The notes under the pieces were generated by a model. That model did no database searches. It was not told the DNA's origin and saw only the letters and a list, made by a program, of their open reading frames with translations. Positions 57,956-64,000 of a stretch of DNA of 64,000 nt are shown here, in pieces; position 1 is the first letter of the stretch; the number at the start of each line of letters is the position of its first letter. The stretch is taken from assembly GCA_948474755.1 (NCBI GenBank), contig CAOLHI010000248.1, positions 682,001 through 746,000 of the forward strand, given 5' to 3'. A program made the translations under genes and the position numbers. The DNA comes from Ctenosaura bakeri (lineage: Eukaryota; Chordata; Lepidosauria; Squamata; Iguanidae).

Positions 57956-58066
57956 CCATTCATCATCATCACCATCATCAATTTATAGTGCACCATGGTG
58001 CTTTATAAGTAAAAGAACAACAGAACAATTCCCTGCCATCAGGCTTACAATCTAATTAAGAAATGA
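57956..58066 (-). repeat. Short LINE-like 3' end with CAT tail
   Basis: A CATCATCATCACCATCATC tract joins AATTTATAGTGCACCATGGT, GCTTTATAAGTAAAAG and CTGCCATCAGGCTTACAATC. This is a recurrent lizard repeat end in minus orientation with a trinucleotide tail, possibly L2-related. Confidence 0.4.
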
Positions 58067-58119
58067 CACAAAAGGAAAAGAACGTTGCACTATAAGAAGG
58101 TATTGGTCCAGCAGGTATT

Positions 58120-58295
58120 ACTTGTTGCTCTCCCTCTGAGGCCACAGCAGTGACAGTTGGGATGGAAGGAGCCTTTCATCTGCTTTTGGGATTTGGCATG
58201 GTAGAACTGGGTCTGCTTCTTCTCTTCCTCTGTGGCCAGGGCAGTGACAGTTGGGATGGAGGGATCCTTTCATCTGCTTCTAGGCATGATAATGT
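58120..58295 (+). repeat. Tandem duplication, unit about 94 bp
   Basis: CAGTGACAGTTGGGATGGA occurs at 58148 and again at 58242, with flanking CTCTGAGGCCA/CTCTGTGGCCA and CCTTTCATCTGCTT shared between the two units. Confidence 0.7.
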
Positions 58296-58504
58296 CTCCT
58301 TTTGAGGGAGCTACTCTAGCCCTTTAATCATATTGGCTATCCTTGGCACCAAGGGTAGCATGTGGGCAGTCGTACTGGTACCTTTCCAGCTCTGCAATGT
58401 CCTTTTTTTAAAATGTAGAAGGTGGCTGGAGGCTTCCATGCCAGGGATACAGTGAATCTACTCTGTGTTTTGTTCCATAATCTAAAGCAGCCAGTCAAAA
58501 TCTA

Positions 58505-58815
58505 GAGCCATGTAGAGGAGGGAATAGGCTTGTTTTCTGCTGCTCTAGAGACACGACAAGGAGCAATGGATTCAAGCTGCAGGAAAGGAGATTCCACCTG
58601 AATCTCAGGAAGAACTTCCTGACAGTCAGGGCTGTCTGGCAGTGGAATATGCTGCCTCGGAGTGTAGTGAAGTCTCCTTTTTTGGAGGTTTTTAAGCAGA
58701 GGCTAGATGTTCATCTGTTGGGAATGCTTTGATGTGTGTTCCTGCATGGCAGGGGGTTGGACTCGATGGCCCCTATGGTCTCTTCCAACTCTACATTTCT
58801 ATGATTCTGTGAAAA
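58505..58815 (+). repeat. CR1 LINE C-terminal and 3' end
   Basis: ATGTAGAGGAGGGAATAGGC through CAATGGATTCAAGCTGCAGG (C-terminal coding) and GGAATATGCTGCCTCGGAGT to the end CTTCCAACTCTACATTTCTA and TGATTCTG. It is nearly collinear with 37290-37582 and belongs to the same subfamily. Confidence 0.85.
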
Positions 58816-59294
58816 TGCTGAATCTGTTTTGGAGAGAGGGTTCAGCCTCTTGGATAGTTCTTTTTAAGTTTGGCCACTCCAGCCAAGTGTTGTTTAATTC
58901 TCTATTTTTATAATGGCATGTATGTTAGTGGCAATTTATTTCTGTGTTCCTTTTATAATTATGCCCAGCATGGAATTTGCCTTTTTACAAGAGTCATGCA
59001 CAGTGGGTCATCTCTTCCCTTGAAAACAGCTCAAAAGCCTGAAGGGAATGGCAGATGACATCACTGTCCCTGTTAATCAAAAAGTCAGCTTTGAAGCTGG
59101 TGCTTCAGCCCTTCTTTGCTGTACTGCTGTCTTGCATAGGGATGTAACTCATCAACTGTTTCATCCTTGCATGTAAGAACAAATATTTAGGACAAATATT
59201 TTCTGAGGAAAAAAGCAACCACTTCTTTTCTATACGCTCTTAGTATTTGAACATCCTAAAATATTGTGGAAGAATTGTTCTGCAAACTCCACAT

Positions 59295-59810
59295 ATAGTC
59301 CTCCCTCCACATTCACAGATTTGACCTTCACAAATTTGTTTATTCATGAGCATAAATGTCTCCTCACATTCTCCTCCTATCATTCCTTTGCCTTTTGTCA
59401 GGCATGGAGAAAGGAGGAAAGTACACTCAGGAAAAAGGCAGGGGAATGGGGGGAGGAGGAGGCGTGCTTATGTTCCTCTCTCTGGAGCTCTCCCTCCCAT
59501 TCCCATACAGTTTGCCCCAGTGCGGAGAATGTGTGCTGAGACAAAATGCAAGAAATGGGTGGATGGGAAGTCCTAGAAGGGAATGCAAGGAGGAGCATGG
59601 AGGGAGTTATTTGCAGTTTCTCCATTTTCCCAAAGGCTCTGTGCCCAAACCCTCACAGAGGTGGAAGTGGCCACTGTATTTTTATCTGCAGAATAATTCT
59701 TCTGCAATGCTTCAGGACATTGAATACCAGGAGCAAATTGTGCAAAAATCTTGCTGGTCTGTTCTTCTTTTTGAATGCCAGGAAGCCCATTTTTCAACTT
59801 GAGGATGAAT
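59295..59810 (+). repeat. Possible DNA transposon remnant
   Basis: The start TAGTCCTCCCTCCACATTCA with GATTTGACCTTCACAAATTT resembles the left end of a lizard mariner/Tigger-like repeat. A matching right end was not found. The three overlapping open frames (longest 148 codons) inside have no recognisable domain. Confidence 0.3.
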
Positions 59811-59814
59811 AGTT

Positions 59815-60955
59815 GTGAATATTTTTTTCATCACTCACTCTAGCACCTTCTTAGGTCCTGTGAATGATCAGGTATGGAATTCAAAGAAAGGAACTGAAAA
59901 GAAGTAACTGGATCAGGAAGGCAGCCTCTTAACAGCTTTGTTGCAAAGCAGGTAAAGGCTTCTAGGTTACATTTGCTCACTGAACTTTTTGCAGTAGGGG
60001 AACTCTGACCCGGGCAACCTCCTGATGCCTTTTCAGCATTCCGTTCCCTCCCTTCTCTTTCCTTGCCTCTGCCTTGTCAGCCACATCTGGCAAAACTGCA
60101 TGATCTTATTCTGACTTGTTACAAGTACCACATGTACGTTATCTTGGCCATCATAATCTAAAGATGCTTTCCTGATAGAACAAATGATCATTTTCTCTCT
60201 CTCTCTTACCCCCTTCTCTCTCTCTTCATTTCTATCAAAGCTGAGGTAGCTTAAAGTAAATGTACATAACTTTCTGAAGGTGACCCTGCTGTGTGCTAGT
60301 TGCCCAGTTTCTCTTCGTTTTTACATATTACTTTAAGTTGAGGCACAGGCAGAACAGTTCAGTTTTAGCCACTCTGAAACACTCCTCTCCCTGCTGCCCA
60401 TCCAGTAAGAGCTACAATTATCTTGCTCTTCCTCTGTACAGAAGAGCACAGAGTAATACAAAAAAGCAATAATAAAATAAACAATAAAACCATGTTCATA
60501 TAATAAAACAATTTCAACATGGTGACCATGATTGTATCAGAGAAGCAAGTAGCAAGCAAGTTTTTCAGCACTCTTTGTCAGACTTTTTGCATATTCATTT
60601 ACATTGCCCTCACTTTCAGTTGGCCTTTCTTATCCTCAATAAAGACCCTCATATAACCACACTGATGAACTGCATGGGGCCATGATATTGTCTTATTCAC
60701 TGCCTGACTCCCAGCTGGACAGATCCATTTCACAGTCATGTGGACTAAAGTTAGGCCTGACAGGCATGTGCAGGGTAGTTGTTACCTACAGTTACATTCT
60801 GTGCCACTCTCATGGTGTATGAAATAGCAAAATTATATGAAAGAGATATTGTGGAAAGTCATAGAGGAAACGTTCAGGCCACTTGCCTCTGATTTGGCAG
60901 TGCTGACATGAGGACTTCCCTTATGGTCTAGCCATTTCATGTCTTAGTAGAGCAG
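59815..60955. other. Intronic sequence, nothing recognised
   Basis: A CT-rich tract at 60190-60227 is the only simple repeat. Confidence 0.4.
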
Positions 60956-60957
60956 TA

Positions 60958-61032
60958 TTTATTTTTAATTATTTTTTGTTTATTGAATTTGTATCCTCCT
61001 TTTCTTCCAAAGCTGGGACATAAAGGCAACTC
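60958..61032 (-). repeat. L2-type LINE 3' tail fragment
   Basis: TTTATTGAATTTGTATCCTC and TTCTTCCAAAGCTGGGACAT match the reverse of the L2 3' core seen at 3.8 kb. Confidence 0.5.
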
Positions 61033-61034
61033 AG

Positions 61035-62197
61035 ATTTTTAAAAAAGGCACATAAAAATATACATCTTCCTCTGAAGGAAAGTCCCCCCCCCATTAAAAG
61101 TTCCTTCCTCGGAATCCAGCCATTTGTCTAGAGTGGAAGGACAATAGAATAGGGGCCATAGTGAAGAGATCATCCTCTTGGAGCAGTCAACAAATGTCCT
61201 CATGTTCAGCCATTGAGAAGTCATAGAAAGTATCAGTGTGGCAAGGGCTGTGGAGGAGGGTGGTTTTTCCAGTCTCTTCATGTGATGTCATAGTTAAAAC
61301 CTCCTCCCTTCATGCTTGGTGTCTACCAAAGCCAGCCAAAATTTGTGGGCTTCTTAAACCAGTTATCTCAGGTAATGTGTTATTAAAGTTTTGTAAAGCT
61401 TTGCAGAGGGGCAACAGGTTATCTCTATCCCCCCCCCATGTGTGTGTGTATGTCTGAGAGAGAGAGAGAGAGAGAAGAGGAAAGGAAGGGAGAGATTGTA
61501 TGTTGACTGCCAGCAAATGTGTGTGCTGAGGATGTGTGACTGTTTTGTTGATTGCTCCCTTTGCTCTCAAGGAGATTAAGCTATTTTTAGACCAAACTAT
61601 TGGTGTGAAGCCAGCAGAAACGTTACATCTTTTAGATTTATGAAAGTTGCCGGGCAGATCTCTAACACTTCTATGGAGCTGCATTTATTTGTGTTTCCCT
61701 CAACTTTCTTAAATATATTTTTATCTGTGCTCTGATTTGTGTAGGAACCCCTCAGCATTGATAGAAACCCTACTAGGGACAAGGGTTTGTCAGTAATCTA
61801 ATTCATTCAACGTTTGGTGGTTATACTGGGCTTTTTTTAAAAAAAGTAATTTATTTTCTAATTATTCCTTGTCTAGAACACCCGCACATTGCTGAAGTGT
61901 CGCTATTTAAAATATTTATCTCTCTGCACTGCCTGATCTGCTTGAAGGCCATAGCAGAGCAATGAAATAAAAGCACTCATTCTCAATGCAGGCACGTTAC
62001 TTTGACTTGTCTTGGGCTGTTTTGACGTCTCCCTGTAAATACATTTATTTTTCATTACAATGTTTTTGGGCTTGTGCCATCCGGAAAAGCCAGAGCCATT
62101 ATGCTGTTTATATGTTACACATGAAATGAAGATAAAGAAGTGTAATGAACTCCTGGAGAAATCTGTCTTCTTGCTTCTCCTGCTTATTGTGAACACA

Positions 62198-62229
<32 letters not shown>

Positions 62230-63880
62230 ACTGTGTGTGTGCTGTCTTGGTTGCACTCCCATTCTGTTTGGAGAGCCATCAGGACACGTGCTATTCATTT
62301 GAGATTCCCGTTCAGTTCTCCTGCTTGAAGATCTTGATGCCCTTTACAAACATTAATGAAGTTGGCCTCACAGCATTTATCCTCTGGATAGACAGGGCTA
62401 GTTATCCTCACTTCTATAGCCTGGGAGACTGGCTTGTGCAGGGCTGCATGGCGAGCTTGATTTGGAAACTAGTTTTCCTTGTGTCCCCTTATCATTTTTT
62501 CCTAATACCTCCCTATCTTTCTCCAGTTTTGGCAGGGCTCTGAGCTTTCCTTAAAACAAGATGAGGTAGACTCTTAAGACAGCAGCTGCAGATCCATGGC
62601 TAAAGTCTCCAAGAAATGTGCCATTCTTTCAAAATAAAAGTTGAGGTGAGAGGAGGTACCCTCTTAATGTTTCAGAAAATCTCAGACCATCCTTGTGTAT
62701 GTGTCTAAATATTCTGATAGCATGCCCTCCAGCTATACCAATTCAGCAGGGACAGTTCTGATTAATCTTCTGTTGTCTCACTTTTTCAGCTGCTTTTAAA
62801 GGGTCACGGTTTCTCTCTCCTCCTCCACTTTCTCCATTTGTTGTCAGCTGATTTCAAAGTGCAAACACAGTTTTCACTCAGTTAACTCACCAGTGGTGAG
62901 AGGAAAGGAGAGAGCAGAATCTTGCCCTTCCCAGTAGACTCAGACAAGTACAGTCTGCTGCAGCCTCTCCTGACTTGTGTGTTCTTCTTCATTCATAACT
63001 TCTTTTGGCATTGTGACCACACTGTGATGTTGCTTGGCCACACCTGTCCCAGTTTCCATCTGCTGGAGGGAATGTTCTGCAATGTGAAGTCTCTGTGTTC
63101 ATTCTGGGAAAGTTCTTACATATTTGCTAGCCATACGGGTCCTAAGAGAACAGTCCCTTCAAGGCCTTCGTGTATTCAGTCCATATGCAATTATAATGTA
63201 TGGCAAAACATTGTTTAGAATGATATTTGGAGATGTCAAAGATGTTTAGGTATAGGAATCCAGCTCTAAATAAGCATGGAAAGAAGAATTAAATGAAAAT
63301 AAGTATTTTCTAGTTTTCCAAATTAACAGATCCAATATTTTCCCCCTTTCTCCTCGGACTTTCTCCATTTATTATGTTTCCCTTTGCCCCTCACAAACTG
63401 ATGCCTTCCCAATCAGGTTTTTTTTTTTTTTTTTTTTTGTGAGTCTGAGAGTTTTATGCTGAATTTTGAAATACTGTTTCCTCCATCTCAGAAGCGCTAA
63501 TCTCCCAAGCTGAGGGATGCTGGGACAAAGAAAAGTCCTCGGAGTGGAACTCTGTAAAATTAGCTTTTGCGGTATTAGTGTTTGCACAGTTATAGATTGA
63601 CGACCAGCATTTCACAGGATTGATTGGCAGCAGACTTCCCTTCTCATGCCTGTGGTTGGCACCTCCTCTTCTTCTGCAGCCAGAAAGGAAACAGGGAGAA
63701 ATGTTTGTGATGATTTGCAAGGTGATACCATCAGTATTTCTGGCGTTGTGTGGTTTTGCTGTTTGCTTGCTTTATAAGAATTACTTTTAAACACACACAC
63801 ACATATATATGCGCCTTAAACACCATATTTGGAGGCCTCGTATTTAAAGGTTGTGGTATACTGGATTTATTGTCATACTA
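61035..63880. other. Intronic sequence with simple repeats
   Basis: There is an AG tract at 61456-61475 and a T run at 63418-63439. 61850-62170 and 63440-63720 are repeat-free and even in composition. No exon with coding support was seen. Confidence 0.4.
62201..62240 (+). repeat. GT microsatellite
   Basis: About 14 GT units, then a GACTGTGTGTGTGTGC end. The open frames of alternating Cys/Val or His/Thr are artefacts. Confidence 0.9.
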
Positions 63881-63881
63881 G

Positions 63882-64000
63882 TGTATATACCCGGAGTTGC
63901 CCGGGATTTTGTTTTCTCATAGGTAACACTTGTTAGAAATATCGTAGGAATTACCTTACCTTACATTAGGAATTAGATGCAGTTGAAATACACAGATGTG
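63882..64000. repeat. Start of an unassigned interspersed repeat, cut by the window end
   Basis: CTAGTGTATATACCCGGAGT followed by TGCCCGGGATTTTG is a recurring repeat start in animal genomes that I recognise but cannot assign to a family. Confidence 0.35.

Larger units (their letters stand above)
5293..64000 (+). other. CACNA2D2: Large CACNA2D2-like intron (phase 0, partial)
   Basis: Everything after the donor at 5293 appears to be intronic. I looked for the expected next coding segment (an IYKDNRNLFEVQ-like peptide) and did not see it on the + strand, so the intron is at least 58.7 kb by inference. Nearly all long open frames inside fall in transposable elements or are chance. Confidence 0.65.

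Noticed and set aside
57346..58055. A 172-codon plus-strand open frame as a host exon
   Set aside because: It falls in an old repeat common to reptile genomes and runs through its non-coding 3' part.
59264..59812. Cluster of three plus-strand frames, the longest 148 codons
   Set aside because: Frames overlap each other, show no known domain, and the left part resembles a transposon end.
1..64000. CRISPR arrays, operons, attachment sites or other prokaryotic or phage systems
   Set aside because: Spliced host exon, SINEs and LINEs show a vertebrate genome; no direct-repeat arrays with unique spacers were seen.

Overview
This window looks like a euchromatic piece of a squamate reptile genome, probably a lizard. 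It is AT-rich and has no prokaryotic-style gene layout. Its interspersed repeats are the typical lepidosaur mixture: tRNA-derived Sauria-type SINEs with CAA tails, a 5S-rRNA-headed SINE, CR1, L2 and several lineages of L1, a DIRS-like tyrosine-recombinase retroelement, a long LTR, palindromic MITEs, and a SPIN-like hAT element. The organism is inferred from this repeat content and from one host exon; no species-level marker is visible.

The only host coding sequence I can support is one short exon on the + strand at 5211-5292. It has a branch point, a polypyrimidine tract with AG, and a GTAAGT donor. Its 27 codons match the N-terminal part of CACNA2D2, the alpha2delta-2 subunit of voltage-gated calcium channels, just after the signal-peptide exon. 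The rest of the window is therefore read as two introns of that gene: 1-5210 (partial) and 5293-64000 (partial, more than 58 kb). I did not recognise the next exon.

Layout. 0.4-3.5 kb: dead DIRS-like retroelement (RT/RNase H and a possible gag region, minus strand) split by a CpG-rich MITE. 3.8-4.9 kb: L2 tail and a Sauria SINE. 5.2 kb: exon. 5.3-10.3 kb: mostly unique intron. 10.3-11.6 kb: L2 with a MITE inside. 12.5-20.2 kb: a minus-strand L1 with a perfect 16-bp target duplication and a second, 5'-truncated L1 inserted in its ORF1. 20.3-23.7 kb: palindromic elements and a young L2 3' end. 26.4-29.6 kb: near full-length L2 interrupted by a SINE. 30.0-31.66 kb: a 1.6-kb LTR with its own acidic ORF. 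31.7-33.9 kb: MITE, a third L1-type fragment and a mariner-like element. 36.3-37.9 kb: 5S SINE, CR1 and a minisatellite. 39.7-40.25 kb: L2 tail holding a SPIN-like element with a perfect 8-bp duplication. 41-48.9 kb: SINEs, CR1, a 5S SINE split by a MITE, and microsatellites. 53.6-58.8 kb: SINE split by a MITE, L2, CR1 and other old repeats. The remainder is unique intron with microsatellites.

No gene system, operon, CRISPR array or structural RNA gene is present. The most useful signals are the nested insertions with intact duplications, which date the elements relative to each other, the SPIN-like element (a family known for horizontal transfer), and a four-copy palindromic MITE family whose insertion sites can be read as filled versus empty within two SINE types.
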